NCBI GenBank assembly: GCA_028292435.1
Contig: JAQGMI010000086.1
Coordinates: 1-58,711, forward strand
Length of the DNA: 58,711 bases
Source of the DNA: Betaproteobacteria bacterium
GTDB lineage: Bacteria; Pseudomonadota; Gammaproteobacteria; Burkholderiales; SG8-41
Reading direction: 5' to 3'
Shown here: in pieces, positions 24,336 to 33,824 of the stretch
Layout: the number at the start of each line of letters is the position of its first letter
How positions within the stretch are numbered: position 1 is the first letter of the stretch
Made by a program: the position numbers and the translations under genes
Notes under the pieces: generated by a model
Seen by the model: only the letters and a program-made list of their open reading frames with translations
What the model was told of the DNA's origin: nothing
The model's database searches: none

Positions 24336-25709
24336 TTATTTACCCCACGGCTTGATCGCAGCCTTCAACTGGTTGTAGCCGTCGATGTAACGGGGACGCT
24401 TGCCGCCGTAGATCTTGTCGAAGATGGCCAGTTGCGCGTCGAGCCACTTGGCAAGTTCGGTATTGCCCGGATTGGCCGCTTTGTACGCTTCGTTGATGAG
24501 CACAAAGTGAATGCGCGGATCGTACGGCTGCTTTTCGCCGCCAACTGTTTCGTCGCCAACGAGCAACCGCAACAGCATCGCGTCGGCCGAGCCGAGCGTC
24601 TGTTCGAAAATGGGTTCGCCCTGAACGCGGTACATGACGCTCGTCATGTCCTTACCGTTCTTCATCGTGAAGCCCATTTCGCTCCAGACTTTGTTCATGT
24701 CCTTGCCCGTTTTCGCATGGTCAAGAATCAACTGGCCCCACGCACGCAGCAAGTCGGGTGCGTCCGCCATCAAGTCGGTCAGCCGATCGCCGTCAAGATC
24801 GGTTGCATAGATAATGCAATTACGCTGATTGATCATGTCGTGCAGCAACAGGCCAAAGTTGGTGTCCGAGATATGCTCGTAAACGTCGCCGCCCCAGTTT
24901 TCCATGCCGGCTTTGAAGTCTTTCGGCAGCAGTGCGACGATCGCATCGACGTTTGCCTTGTGCTCTTCGTAGGCGTTCACTGCGTACTGGCGCTTCAATT
25001 TGAATTTCGTGCCCTGAAGCAGCCAGCGGAAAATGCCAGCGTTGACTGCGTCTTCCTGCGCCTGTGTCGGCTTGGTCGCAACACGGCCGATCTGGCCGGT
25101 TTCGTGAACCATCTTCAGGAACAGGCGGGCGGCATACGCCATCCGGATGCCCGGGGTGTTCATTTCGGAGTGGATGTTGCCGGTCGCGCGGTCAACGATG
25201 AACTTCTTTTTGTCCTGTGAGTAAGGCAGGCCCGGCATGAAGCGAATGCTCGTGATCGTGCCGTATGGCCGCACGTTGCAGTAAACGCCCGCCGCGGTGC
25301 GCAATGGTGCATTAGCCGATTTGCCGGCGACCACGACCTTTTTGCCGTTTTCATTCACCATGAAATCGCCGGCGGTCGACCATTTCAACGAGGTGTAATC
25401 GAGTTTGCCGAACCATTCGAGCGACACGAGCTTGGAGTCGTGACGAAACTGCGCCATCATTGGCACGCCGAGAAACGGCAGGCCGAGCACGTCAAGCGCC
25501 ATTAACGTGCCATTGAGCGCGAACATATCGGTAAATGCATGCGCAACCGGCTTCACGCTGCCCGCGATATTGCCGCCTTCCCAGATGATTGCGTCCGTGA
25601 ATCCGCGCGGCTGCACTTTCGACCGCTTGTAGATGCTGTCCAGCAGCTTGAACAAATCGCCGTTTTGTTCTTCTTGCGCGATTTTTAGCAGGTCGAGTTT
25701 GTCAGCCAT
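24336..25709 (-). CDS. Unrecognised 457-residue cytoplasmic protein
   Basis: The ATG at 25709 has GGAGA upstream; a GTG/ATG three codons earlier is possible. No signal peptide or membrane span is seen. The sequence is well-behaved and globular, with segments such as FTDAIIWEGGNIAGSVKPVA, LGLPFLGVPMMAQFRHDSKL and ENWGGDVYEHISDTNFGLLL, so it is very likely a real gene. I do not recognise the family. It sits upstream of malate synthase A on the same strand but has its own terminator, which suggests independent expression. A metabolic role tied to the glyoxylate cycle is possible but unsupported. Confidence 0.8.
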   Translation of the reverse strand: MADKLDLLKIAQEEQNGDLFKLLDSIYKRSKVQPRGFTDAIIWEGGNIAGSVKPVAHAFTDMFALNGTLMALDVLGLPFLGVPMMAQFRHDSKLVSLEWFGKLDYTSLKWSTAGDFMVNENGKKVVVAGKSANAPLRTAAGVYCNVRPYGTITSIRFMPGLPYSQDKKKFIVDRATGNIHSEMNTPGIRMAYAARLFLKMVHETGQIGRVATKPTQAQEDAVNAGIFRWLLQGTKFKLKRQYAVNAYEEHKANVDAIVALLPKDFKAGMENWGGDVYEHISDTNFGLLLHDMINQRNCIIYATDLDGDRLTDLMADAPDLLRAWGQLILDHAKTGKDMNKVWSEMGFTMKNGKDMTSVMYRVQGEPIFEQTLGSADAMLLRLLVGDETVGGEKQPYDPRIHFVLINEAYKAANPGNTELAKWLDAQLAIFDKIYGGKRPRYIDGYNQLKAAIKPWGK

Positions 25710-25942
25710 GGTTCTCAATCTCCGTTTCAGATAGTTGGGTCAAATGATCGGGGTTTAATGCTGCACGATCGGTGGGGGAGGGGCAGAAAGACACGGCGCG
25801 TACATTACAAAACGCGCATATTTTTCACATCCCGGTCGGTGCCGGAATTATCGCATTTATTGCGCTGCGTTTAAATGCCCTGCCGCGCGCAGCCTCAGCG
25901 ACCGGTCGATCTTTCGAACGGCTGCGGCGGATCGAAAGCGCC

Positions 25943-25982
25943 AAAAAAAAGCCCATTCGGCGGACCGAATGGGCTTTTATTT
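25943..25982 (-). terminator. Terminator after the cold-shock gene
   Basis: Fourteen-pair stem AAAAGCCCATTCGG/CCGAATGGGCTTTT with loop CGGA and A/T runs on both sides, 22 bases beyond the cspA-type stop. It is a strong and probably bidirectional terminator. Confidence 0.92.
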
Positions 25983-26004
25983 AGATATTCTGTGTTGCGT
26001 TTTT

Positions 26005-26208
26005 TCAGGCACCCTGAATGTTGGATGCCTGCTTTCCCTTCGGGCCCTGGGTCACTTCGAATGAAACTTTTTGACCTTCTTTTAATGTCTTGAATCCGCC
26101 CATCTGAATTGCAGAAAAATGCGCAAACAAATCTTCACTACCGTCGTCCGGGGTAATGAAGCCGTACCCTTTTGCGTCATTGAACCATTTCACCGTACCT
26201 GTTGCCAT
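26005..26208 (-). CDS. Cold-shock domain protein (CspA family)
   Basis: A 67-residue RNA/ssDNA-binding protein with both RNP motifs: [10 protein letters not shown] (RNP1) and [10 protein letters not shown] (RNP2). The length is exactly that of the family. The 255-base gap upstream contains a short perfect hairpin (26239-26255, CCGGAA/TTCCGG) that may belong to the long 5' leader typical of cold-shock mRNAs. Confidence 0.96.
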   Translation of the reverse strand: MATGTVKWFNDAKGYGFITPDDGSEDLFAHFSAIQMGGFKTLKEGQKVSFEVTQGPKGKQASNIQGA

Positions 26209-26463
26209 ATTGCTGTTCCTTATTCACTTAAAAAATTACCGGAAAATGCTTCCGGAGACTGTTTGAGTTTCAAGGACGCACACGGCAAAATGACCGGACC
26301 GGTACTGCGATCAAGCTTGAAGCCAAACACCTTCCGGCTTTCTAGGCCATTTGCCAGGGGAAGTCAAGTATTTATGCATAGAGGACGTTTTTAGCACTTG
26401 AAAAATCTGGGATTATGTTCAAAATAACATTTGACTGAAGATGCATGAACGGTGGTGTTTAGT

Positions 26464-26772
26464 ATGGCGATACGGCATCGCGAAGGCTCTGTTCTGGAGG
26501 CGAAAAAGGCTAAGGTCAAAACGCCTCCGATGTTTAAGGTTTTGCTGTTGAACGACGATTACACACCGATGGATTTTGTCGTGCTTGTTCTGCAAAAATT
26601 TTTTTCTCTGAGCCGCGAAAAGGCAACTCAAATTATGCTTAAGGTTCATCGCGATGGTCCTGGAGTGTGCGGAGTGTATCCCCGCGATATGGCAGCCACC
26701 AAAGTCGAACAAGTCAGTGCTTACGCCCGGCAGCACCAGCATCCGCTGTGCTGTGTGATGGAGGAGAACTGA
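26464..26772 (+). CDS. clpS: ATP-dependent Clp protease adaptor ClpS
   Basis: A 102-residue adaptor that delivers N-degron substrates to ClpAP. It has the core [18 protein letters not shown] with the Asn/Asp pair that binds the substrate N-terminus, and [22 protein letters not shown] 26464 is preferred over a GTG four codons upstream. It overlaps clpA by one base. Confidence 0.96.
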   Translation: MAIRHREGSVLEAKKAKVKTPPMFKVLLLNDDYTPMDFVVLVLQKFFSLSREKATQIMLKVHRDGPGVCGVYPRDMAATKVEQVSAYARQHQHPLCCVMEEN

Positions 26773-29027
26773 TGATCGCCCAGGAACTCGAAGTCAGCCT
26801 GCACATGGCGTTCATGGAAGCGCGCCAGAAGAGGCACGAATTCATTACCGTTGAACATCTGCTGCTGGCGCTGCTCGACAATCCATCAGCGTCTGAAGTG
26901 TTGAAGGCCTGCGCCGCGGAGGTCGATGACTTGCGCAAACTTTTGTCGGAATTCGTGGTCGAGCACACGCCGATATTGACGACCGAAGACACGGATACTC
27001 AACCGACGCTTGGTTTTCAGCGCGTGATTCAGCGCGCGATTTTGCACGTTCAATCGTCGGGCAAGAAAGAAGTGACCGGCGCAAACGTGCTCGTGGCGAT
27101 CTTTGGCGAAAAGGATTCGCACGCGGTTTATTTCCTGCACCAGAAAGGCGTCACGCGTCTCGACGTCGTGAACTTCATTTCGCACGGCATCAGTAAGGTG
27201 CCGCAAGCGGCCCCTGGCAAGAGCGATGGCGAGACGGAGACCGAGCAGGAGCAAGCGCCCGGCGGCGCGCTTGAGACTTACACGCTTAACCTTAACGCGC
27301 TGGCAGTCGCCGGCAAAATCGATCCGCTTATCGGGCGTGAACGCGAGCTCGAGCGCGTGGTGCAAACACTGTGCCGCCGCCGCAAGAATAATCCGCTTCT
27401 CGTCGGCGAAGCTGGCGTTGGCAAGACGGCGATCGCCGAAGGCCTCGCACGTCGCATCGTCGAAGGTGACGTGCCTGAGATATTGTCCAAGTGCACGGTG
27501 TATTCGCTCGATATGGGCGCGCTCCTCGCCGGCACCAAGTATCGCGGCGACTTTGAGCAGCGTTTGAAAGCAGTTTTAAAGCAGCTGTTCGACAACGCCA
27601 ACGCAATTCTGTTTATCGATGAGATTCACACGCTCATCGGCGCCGGTGCCGCCTCGGGCGGAACGCTCGATGCATCGAATCTGCTCAAGCCTGCGTTGTC
27701 GACCGGTCAGTTGAAGTGCATTGGCGCGACGACCTATCAGGAATATCGCGGCATCTTCGAAAAAGACCACGCGTTGTCACGGCGTTTTCAGAAAGTCGAT
27801 GTCGTCGAGCCGAGCATTTCGGAAACCGTCTCGATTCTGCGCGGTTTGAAGACGCGCTTCGAAGAACATCATGGCATTAAGTACGCATCGTCTGCCTTGA
27901 CGTCCGCGGCGGAGCTTGCGGCACGCTACATCAATGACCGCCATTTGCCGGACAAAGCGATTGACGTAATCGACGAAGCCGGCGCGGCACAGCGAATATT
28001 GCCGAAATCGAAGCAGAAAAAAGTGATCACCAAGCACGAGATCGAAGAGATCGTCGCCAAGATCGCACGGGTGCCGGCGCAAAGCGTGAACTCGGATGAC
28101 CGCTCGCAGTTGAAGAACCTAGACCGCAACCTGAAAGCAGTGGTGTTCGGGCAGGACAAGGCGATCGATGCGTTGTCGGCTGCGATCAAGATGTCGCGCA
28201 GCGGTTTGGGCAATCCGCAGAAACCGACCGGTTCCTTCCTGTTCTCGGGGCCGACCGGCGTCGGCAAGACCGAAGTTGCGCGCCAGCTCGCTTACATCAT
28301 GGGCGTCGAACTGATTCGTTTCGATATGTCCGAGTACATGGAGCGTCACGCCGTCTCGCGCTTGATCGGCGCGCCGCCGGGTTATGTGGGATTCGATCAG
28401 GGCGGGTTATTGACCGAGGCTGTCACCAAACATCCGTATTCGGTGCTGCTGCTCGACGAAATCGAGAAGGCGCATCCAGACGTTTACAACATCCTGCTGC
28501 AAGTGATGGATCACGGGACGCTGACCGACAATAACGGCCGTAAAGCGGATTTCCGCAATGTGATGATCATCATGACGACCAATGCGGGCGCAGCCGAGTT
28601 GTCGAAAACGACGATGGGCTTTACGACGTCGACGCAAGCCGGCGACGAAATGGGTGAGATCAAACGCATGTTCACGCCGGAGTTTCGCAACCGACTCGAC
28701 GCGATCATCTCGTTTGCTGCACTCGATCGCGACATCATCATGCGCGTCGTCGACAAATTTCTTATGCAGCTCGAAGAGCAGTTGCAGGAGAAAAAAGTCG
28801 AAGCGACGTTCACCGCTGCGCTTAAGGACCATCTTGCGAAGAAAGGTTTCGATCCGCAGATGGGCGCGCGGCCGATGGCGCGCCTCATTCAGGACACCAT
28901 ACGCACCGCGCTCGCCGACGAGTTGCTGTTTGGCAAATTGGCCAACGGTGGCAAGGTCACGGTCGATATCGACGCGAACGATAAGGTCCGCCTGGTTTTC
29001 GACGAGGAAGTTGCAAGCGTCGCCTAG
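26772..29027 (+). CDS. clpA: ATP-dependent Clp protease ATP-binding subunit ClpA
   Basis: A 751-residue AAA+ unfoldase that feeds proteins into ClpP. The N-domain (IAQELEVSLHMAFMEARQKR) binds ClpS. The first ATPase module has GEAGVGKTAIAEG and Walker B LFIDEIHTLIGAG; the second has SGPTGVGKTEVARQ and LLLDEIEKAHPDV. The start ATG at 26772 overlaps the clpS stop. An IGL-type ClpP-binding loop is not obvious to me, but a match to VTKHEIEEIV-type helices is. Confidence 0.97.
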   Translation: MIAQELEVSLHMAFMEARQKRHEFITVEHLLLALLDNPSASEVLKACAAEVDDLRKLLSEFVVEHTPILTTEDTDTQPTLGFQRVIQRAILHVQSSGKKEVTGANVLVAIFGEKDSHAVYFLHQKGVTRLDVVNFISHGISKVPQAAPGKSDGETETEQEQAPGGALETYTLNLNALAVAGKIDPLIGRERELERVVQTLCRRRKNNPLLVGEAGVGKTAIAEGLARRIVEGDVPEILSKCTVYSLDMGALLAGTKYRGDFEQRLKAVLKQLFDNANAILFIDEIHTLIGAGAASGGTLDASNLLKPALSTGQLKCIGATTYQEYRGIFEKDHALSRRFQKVDVVEPSISETVSILRGLKTRFEEHHGIKYASSALTSAAELAARYINDRHLPDKAIDVIDEAGAAQRILPKSKQKKVITKHEIEEIVAKIARVPAQSVNSDDRSQLKNLDRNLKAVVFGQDKAIDALSAAIKMSRSGLGNPQKPTGSFLFSGPTGVGKTEVARQLAYIMGVELIRFDMSEYMERHAVSRLIGAPPGYVGFDQGGLLTEAVTKHPYSVLLLDEIEKAHPDVYNILLQVMDHGTLTDNNGRKADFRNVMIIMTTNAGAAELSKTTMGFTTSTQAGDEMGEIKRMFTPEFRNRLDAIISFAALDRDIIMRVVDKFLMQLEEQLQEKKVEATFTAALKDHLAKKGFDPQMGARPMARLIQDTIRTALADELLFGKLANGGKVTVDIDANDKVRLVFDEEVASVA

Positions 29028-29144
29028 CAAGGGTGCGGCGGTTGTTCGCAGTCAACGCACGCCGTTCCCGGCGCGCGAATAACAATTAATAATTGTTTTG
29101 TATTTGCGTCTCGCGCATGAAGCAATGCGCGACGGGGGAGTGTC

Positions 29145-29465
29145 ATGGAAACGCAATGGAATGTGAGGTCAGCCGTCGCCGTTATCGGGCTCGCATTCGC
29201 TTGTCAGATGCCTGTACATGCACAGGATGGCAGCACCGTGCGTGGAATGGCCGCTACTTGCGCGAACTGCCATAGCGCCGAAAGCGGTGACTCCCGCTCG
29301 ATTCCAGCCATTAATAGCCGCGATCGCGGCGCGCTGCTGCAGCAACTGAAAGATTTCAAGTCGGGCGCTCGTCCCGCGACCGTCATGCACCAGCTTGCGC
29401 GCGGCTTTACGGATGCGCAGCTCGAACAGCTCGCGACGTGGTTCGCGAACGCTGAAAAGCGATGA
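29145..29465 (+). CDS. Sulfide dehydrogenase cytochrome c subunit (FccA-like)
   Basis: A 106-residue periplasmic monohaem cytochrome c. It has a signal peptide ending PVHAQ, the haem-binding motif CANCH near residue 39, and a distal Met candidate in TVMHQLARGFTD. GGGGGAG lies upstream of the ATG. It overlaps the flavoprotein gene by 4 bases, which is the classic arrangement of flavocytochrome c sulfide dehydrogenase. It would accept electrons from the flavin subunit. Confidence 0.88.
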   Translation: METQWNVRSAVAVIGLAFACQMPVHAQDGSTVRGMAATCANCHSAESGDSRSIPAINSRDRGALLQQLKDFKSGARPATVMHQLARGFTDAQLEQLATWFANAEKR

Positions 29466-30736
29466 TTCGAGAACGGCGCAGGTTTATCCGCAACCTCGCT
29501 GCGATTGGCGCCGGTGCTGCACTGACATCGCTGCACGGAATTGCGCGCGCGCAAACCGCAGGGCGAGTCGTCGTGATCGGCGGCGGTTACTCAGGCGCGA
29601 CGTGCGCGCGATACATCCGGCGCTGGTCCCCTGACATCGAAGTCACGCTCATCGAGCGCAGTGCCGAATTTATCTCCTGTCCGTTGAGCAATCTGGTGCT
29701 CGGCGGTACGCGGACGCTGTCGGCGCTTACGCTCACTTACGACGGCCTGCGTAAACACGGCGTAAAAGTCGTTGTGGGCGAGGCGGCGGCAATCGACGCC
29801 GCTGCGCGGACAGTGCGGCTGCGCAGCGGTGATACCCTTGCCTATGACCGTCTGGTCGTCGCGCCGGGCGTCGATACCATTTACGACACCATCCCGGGCT
29901 TGAAAGGTAGCGATGCGCAGGGCCGTGTTCTGCATGCATGGAAGGCCGGCGAGCAAACGCTCGCGTTGCGCAAGCAACTCGAAGCGATGCGCGATGGCGG
30001 CGTTTTCGCGATTCACGTTCCGCGTGCGCCGTATCGATGCGCACCCGCGCCCTATGAGCGTGCTTGTCAGGTCGCCTGGTATTTCAAAAATGCGAAGCCA
30101 AAATCCAAAGTGATCGTGCTCGATGCCAACGAAGACGTGCAGTCGAAGAAGGCGCTTTTCATGGCGGCATGGAACGGTCCGTACAAGGGCATCGTCGACT
30201 ATCGCCCGAATAGTGAGTTGACCGACGTCGATGCGCAAACGCTCACCGCGAAGCTCGAGTTCGAGGACGTCAAAGCCGATGTGCTCAACATCGTGCCGCC
30301 GCAGCGGGCAGGCGCGATTGCGGCGAGCACCGGATTAATCACTGCGAATGGCCGCTGGTGCGGTGTCGATTGGCTGACGATGGAATCGACCAGTCAAAAA
30401 GGCATACATGTGCTGGGCGATGCGGTGCTCGCCGCGCCGGTCATGCCAAAATCAGGCCACATGGCGAACCAGCATGGCAAGGTGTGTGCCGCCGCGGTCA
30501 TCGCGCTGATCAAAAACCAGCCGGTCAATCAGCAGCCGCTCATGATCAATACCTGCTACAGCCTCATTGACGACAAAAATGCGGGGCACGTTGCCACCGT
30601 GCATGCCTACGACGCCGCTGAAAAGACGATGATCGTCGTCAAGGGCAGCGGCGGGCTTTCGGACAAGGCGAATGAACTCGAAGGCGGTTACGCCAATTCG
30701 TGGGCCAAAACCATTTGGGCGGACATGCTCGGCTAG
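29462..30736 (+). CDS. Flavocytochrome c sulfide dehydrogenase, flavoprotein subunit (FccB-like)
   Basis: A 424-residue periplasmic flavoprotein with a Tat signal (RERRRFIRNLAAIGAGAA, twin Arg then FI). The FAD-binding VVIGGGYSGATCARY follows. Redox cysteines occur in EFISCPLSN and YRCAPAPYERACQ. The C-terminal FCSD flavin-binding domain contains MINTCYSLID. It oxidises sulfide and passes electrons to the adjacent cytochrome. Together with the rhodanese at 32918, it points to reduced-sulfur handling. Confidence 0.92.
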   Translation: MIRERRRFIRNLAAIGAGAALTSLHGIARAQTAGRVVVIGGGYSGATCARYIRRWSPDIEVTLIERSAEFISCPLSNLVLGGTRTLSALTLTYDGLRKHGVKVVVGEAAAIDAAARTVRLRSGDTLAYDRLVVAPGVDTIYDTIPGLKGSDAQGRVLHAWKAGEQTLALRKQLEAMRDGGVFAIHVPRAPYRCAPAPYERACQVAWYFKNAKPKSKVIVLDANEDVQSKKALFMAAWNGPYKGIVDYRPNSELTDVDAQTLTAKLEFEDVKADVLNIVPPQRAGAIAASTGLITANGRWCGVDWLTMESTSQKGIHVLGDAVLAAPVMPKSGHMANQHGKVCAAAVIALIKNQPVNQQPLMINTCYSLIDDKNAGHVATVHAYDAAEKTMIVVKGSGGLSDKANELEGGYANSWAKTIWADMLG

Positions 30737-31125
30737 ATATCCCACCGGTTCGGGCGTCGATGCAGCGGCGGAATGCGCCGCCACGTGAGTGCGACGAGCA
30801 GGGCAAACGCGATGTACGCGCAGATAAACGCCCATTCGGGCAAATTGTAAAACAAGAGCCGCCGCAGCCAGCGCGCCATAAAGCCCGTCGACCCGACATC
30901 GCCGCGAAGTTCGTCTTCCCACAATGTGAGCGGGCACGCAATTCCAAGCAGCGCTTCAAGCGTAACGAACAAAATCGCGCCGAGGTGAGCGATGCGAAAC
31001 CTCACGTTGCGCACCCAGAGCCAGCCGCGCGCCGCGCCTATCCAGATCGCAGGCAAGCCGCCGACGACAAACAGCACAAACAAAAAATGAATTGCGAGGA
31101 CGATGTCGGCCAGGTTTGAAGACAT
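30733..31125 (-). CDS. DUF2784-family membrane protein
   Basis: A 130-residue protein with about four membrane spans, starting LADIVLAIHFLFVLFVVGG and containing FRIAHLGAILFVTLEALLGI and CPLTLWEDELR. These match the DUF2784 family, whose function is unknown. Its stop overlaps the fccB stop by 4 bases in convergent orientation, so the gene pair shares its 3' ends. Confidence 0.85.
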   Translation of the reverse strand: MSSNLADIVLAIHFLFVLFVVGGLPAIWIGAARGWLWVRNVRFRIAHLGAILFVTLEALLGIACPLTLWEDELRGDVGSTGFMARWLRRLLFYNLPEWAFICAYIAFALLVALTWRRIPPLHRRPNRWDI

Positions 31126-31281
31126 TTAAATATTCGCGCTTGCATGTAGCCGTTTCAGCATATCCGTTTTGCCGTATTCACGAGCGCTGGCCGAGTGCGG
31201 ATACTTTTATCCGCCTGATGCTGAGCCTGCGTCAGTGTGCAAGGCCTGTGCAATGACCGGTTCAGACGCGGAGGATATGTC

Positions 31282-31452
31282 ATGACTACCGAACGTAGTG
31301 GTAAGGATGCTTCCGAGGCAGGCAGGAGTGGCATGCTGGAAACAGATGCAGGCACGCCAGACCTGTTTACGGTCGTAGTCACTGTGTTGCTGATCATCGG
31401 CCTGGCCTCATTTGCGTGGTTGATAGTGACCGTCGGAATGACGCACGTGTAG
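31282..31452 (+). CDS. Small single-span membrane protein
   Basis: A 56-residue protein from ATG 31282 with GGAGG seven bases upstream. It has a polar N-terminal half (TTERSGKDASEAGRS) and one hydrophobic span (LFTVVVTVLLIIGLASFAWL) near the C-terminus. No family is recognised. The good ribosome binding site argues for a real gene. Confidence 0.6.
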   Translation: MTTERSGKDASEAGRSGMLETDAGTPDLFTVVVTVLLIIGLASFAWLIVTVGMTHV

Positions 31453-31569
31453 CGTGCGGCTAATCTGCCCGCGTTCCGTCCTGTTTGGCGCCGTCCGGGC
31501 GCAAGCAACTGCTTAAACCGGTGCGTTTACGCACTTACCCCCAATTGGCTCGCCCCTAGACTTAAGCCA

Positions 31570-31599
31570 TGTCAAAAGTTTGAGTTGGTCTGTTTGACA
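31570..31599 (+). promoter_or_regulatory. Inverted repeat overlapping a -35-like TTGACA upstream of the LuxR-type gene
   Basis: Perfect arms TGTCAAA (31570-31576) and TTTGACA (31593-31599) are separated by 16 bases. The right arm contains a consensus -35 hexamer TTGACA. A good -10 at 17-base spacing is not seen. This may be an operator for the regulator encoded 43 bases downstream. Confidence 0.4.
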
Positions 31600-31642
31600 C
31601 AGGGTAGTTAAGGTAAAGCAAACCGGAACAGGAGGCAGTGCC

Positions 31643-32044
31643 ATGCAAACCACATCCGAAATCAAAACCGGCGGAATTCAGGGCGGCGCATCGCACGACC
31701 GCTTTCAACAACTGACACCTCGTCAGCTCCAGGTGCTCGAACTGTTGTGCGAAGGCTTATCGAACAAGGCGATCAGCCGGCGCCTCGATATCGCGGGTGG
31801 CACGGTGAAGATCCACGTCACCAATATCATTCACGCACTTCAAGTATCGAGCCGGCTGCAGGCAGTCGTTGAGGCGCGTCGTCTGGGGCTCGTTAAACAG
31901 GCGCCCGCGCCGGAACTGCAACAGGACGACAATCATCAGGAGCGGCGTGCTCTCGACATCCTGCGCCTCATACTGGGCGAAGAGGGCGCAGCGCGGCTGC
32001 TTGAGGCCACGTCGCGGCGGCCCCTGATGGCGGGATTGAATTAG
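31643..32044 (+). CDS. LuxR-type HTH regulator without receiver domain
   Basis: A 133-residue protein with an AGGAGG ribosome binding site. Residues 20-85 form a LuxR/GerE DNA-binding domain: LTPRQLQVLELLCEGLSNKA, followed by RRLDIAGGTVKIHVTNI. No receiver or autoinducer-binding domain precedes it. A roughly 40-residue Gln/Arg-rich C-terminal extension follows the HTH. It overlaps the convergent Crp/Fnr gene by 4 bases. Targets are unknown; the inverted repeat upstream suggests self-regulation. Confidence 0.87.
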   Translation: MQTTSEIKTGGIQGGASHDRFQQLTPRQLQVLELLCEGLSNKAISRRLDIAGGTVKIHVTNIIHALQVSSRLQAVVEARRLGLVKQAPAPELQQDDNHQERRALDILRLILGEEGAARLLEATSRRPLMAGLN

Positions 32045-32760
32045 GGCGAGCGGCGAACGTCGGCAACGATCCGCACGAGCCTGGCCACATCGGGTATCAG
32101 CAGCGCGTTGCCGGCGCGTTCCACCAGGCCCTGCTTTGCCATCGTCGATATTTCCCGCGTCACTTGCTCGCGATAGGTGCTGACCTGGCTGGCGATATCG
32201 GTATGCTTCGGCGCGGGGTCGATGCGCGCAACGTTTGCCTTGACGCCGGCGGCGCGCGCGAGGCGAAGCAATTCGGCGTGAACCCGGTTTTGCACGCCGA
32301 GCGTGCTGAGGTCGAATACGCGCTCGGTCAGTTCGCGCACGGAGGCGACCATTCGTCGCAACATTTGATTGCAAACCGCCGGATGTTCGTGCACGAGTCG
32401 CCTGAACTCCGCCGCATCCATCGCCGCAAGTAAAGTATCTTCCAGAGCCACGATGTCAGCCGAGCGCGCGAGGCCGTCAATCGCGGCGAAATCGCCGAAC
32501 CAGTCGCCTGTGGGGATGTCGCGAAAGGTGACTTGCCTGCCGGATTGGGAAAAGGAAGTGACGCGCACGGCGCCGGCGATAATCAGATAGACGTCGCTAT
32601 CGGCGGCTTCACGCGAAATCACCCGCTGGCCATTGGGATAACGTCGCCAGCGGCAATTGCGCGCAAGCTTTTCAAGTGCGGCCGCATCCATGCCCGTCAA
32701 TAGTCTGACGCGCTGCAGCCCGACGATCGAAGGCTCCGCAGACTTGGGTTTGGATGGCAC
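32041..32760 (-). CDS. Crp/Fnr-family transcriptional regulator
   Basis: A 239-residue regulator with an N-terminal cyclic-nucleotide-binding-like beta-roll (RVISREAADSDVYLIIAGAV, PTGDWFGDFAAIDG) and a C-terminal winged helix-turn-helix (TDIASQVSTYREQVTREIST). There is no FNR-type Cys cluster at the N-terminus, so it is not an oxygen-sensing Fe-S protein. The effector is unknown. Confidence 0.92.
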   Translation of the reverse strand: MPSKPKSAEPSIVGLQRVRLLTGMDAAALEKLARNCRWRRYPNGQRVISREAADSDVYLIIAGAVRVTSFSQSGRQVTFRDIPTGDWFGDFAAIDGLARSADIVALEDTLLAAMDAAEFRRLVHEHPAVCNQMLRRMVASVRELTERVFDLSTLGVQNRVHAELLRLARAAGVKANVARIDPAPKHTDIASQVSTYREQVTREISTMAKQGLVERAGNALLIPDVARLVRIVADVRRSP

Positions 32761-32917
32761 GCTTCAATGATACCGCGCACGCAGTGGCGGGGTGTGATGT
32801 CAGAAAACCACGATCACCGGAGTCGACGCGGCGATGAAAATCCCCTTGCCGCACTGAACGGACGTTGGCGGGCGGGCTACTAAAAAGGTTTATCGGCGGG
32901 GGATAAAACGCAATAAC

Positions 32918-33754
32918 TCAGCGCGCGATCGGGCGTTGCGGTTCACTGCACCACTCGCTCCAAGACCCGGGATAAAGCCGCGAGCCGGCCAGCCCGGCAA
33001 TTTCCATCGCCAGCAAGTTATGACACGCCGTAACCCCGGAGCCGCATTGGTGAATGACGCATTCTGGCGTCGTCGCGCCGAGCAGGTGGTTAAATTCCTG
33101 ACGCAGTTCTGCGGCCGGCTTAAAGCGGCCATCGGCTGCGAGATTGTTTTTGAAAAAACGGTTGATCGCGCCGGGGATATGGCCGCCGACCGGATCGAGC
33201 GTTTCGTTTTCGCCGCGAAAACGATCTTCGCTGCGCGCGTCGACTACCGCGCCGCCTTTTTCAACGGCCAGTCTCGATACGGTTTCAGCGTCGACAGCAA
33301 TATCCCGTGCGGTGCCATGAAACGAGCCGGTCGCGAGCGCTGGCGCTTGCGACGAGACACGGCCGCCAGCTTTTAGCCATGCGTCCCAGCCGCCGTCGAG
33401 CACCGCGCAGCGGGCATGTCCGACCCACCGCAGCATCCACCACAGCCGCGCCGCGTAATATCCGCCGGACGCGTCGTATGCGACGACCTGCATGGCATCA
33501 CGCAGACCGAGCTTTTCGAGCTTCGCGCAGAATGTGCCGGCGTCGGGTAACGGGTGACGTCCGTTCCTGCCTGTCTTCGCGCCGGCGAGATGCTCGTCGA
33601 GGTGCGCATACCGCGCGCCGTGAATGTGCGACTGCGCGAAAGCGCGCCGGCCCGCTTCGGTGTCGGCAAGATCGAAACGACAATCGAACACGATCCACTC
33701 GACATCGTCGAGATGCGCGGCAAGTTCGGTAACGGAGACGATGGTCGTCGGCAA
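32918..33754 (-). CDS. Thiosulfate/3-mercaptopyruvate sulfurtransferase (rhodanese tandem)
   Basis: A 278-residue protein of two rhodanese domains. The first (VEWIVFDCRFDLADTEAGRR) is inactive; the second carries the catalytic Cys in HQCGSGVTACHN. The CGSGVTA loop is typical of the SseA/mercaptopyruvate type. It transfers sulfane sulfur to thiols or cyanide in the cytoplasm. Nearby FccAB-like genes suggest a shared link to sulfur oxidation, without direct proof. Confidence 0.92.
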   Translation of the reverse strand: MPTTIVSVTELAAHLDDVEWIVFDCRFDLADTEAGRRAFAQSHIHGARYAHLDEHLAGAKTGRNGRHPLPDAGTFCAKLEKLGLRDAMQVVAYDASGGYYAARLWWMLRWVGHARCAVLDGGWDAWLKAGGRVSSQAPALATGSFHGTARDIAVDAETVSRLAVEKGGAVVDARSEDRFRGENETLDPVGGHIPGAINRFFKNNLAADGRFKPAAELRQEFNHLLGATTPECVIHQCGSGVTACHNLLAMEIAGLAGSRLYPGSWSEWCSEPQRPIAR

Positions 33755-33824
33755 GGGGGAACCTTGAATAATTAGAGACTACTGGGCAGGAACGGCACAG
33801 TGCCGGCGCGCGGCTTATCGCTTA

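Noticed and set aside
26239..26255. Hairpin upstream of the cold-shock gene as a terminator
   Set aside because: It has no U-run and lies in the expected 5' leader of cspA; kept only as a possible leader structure.
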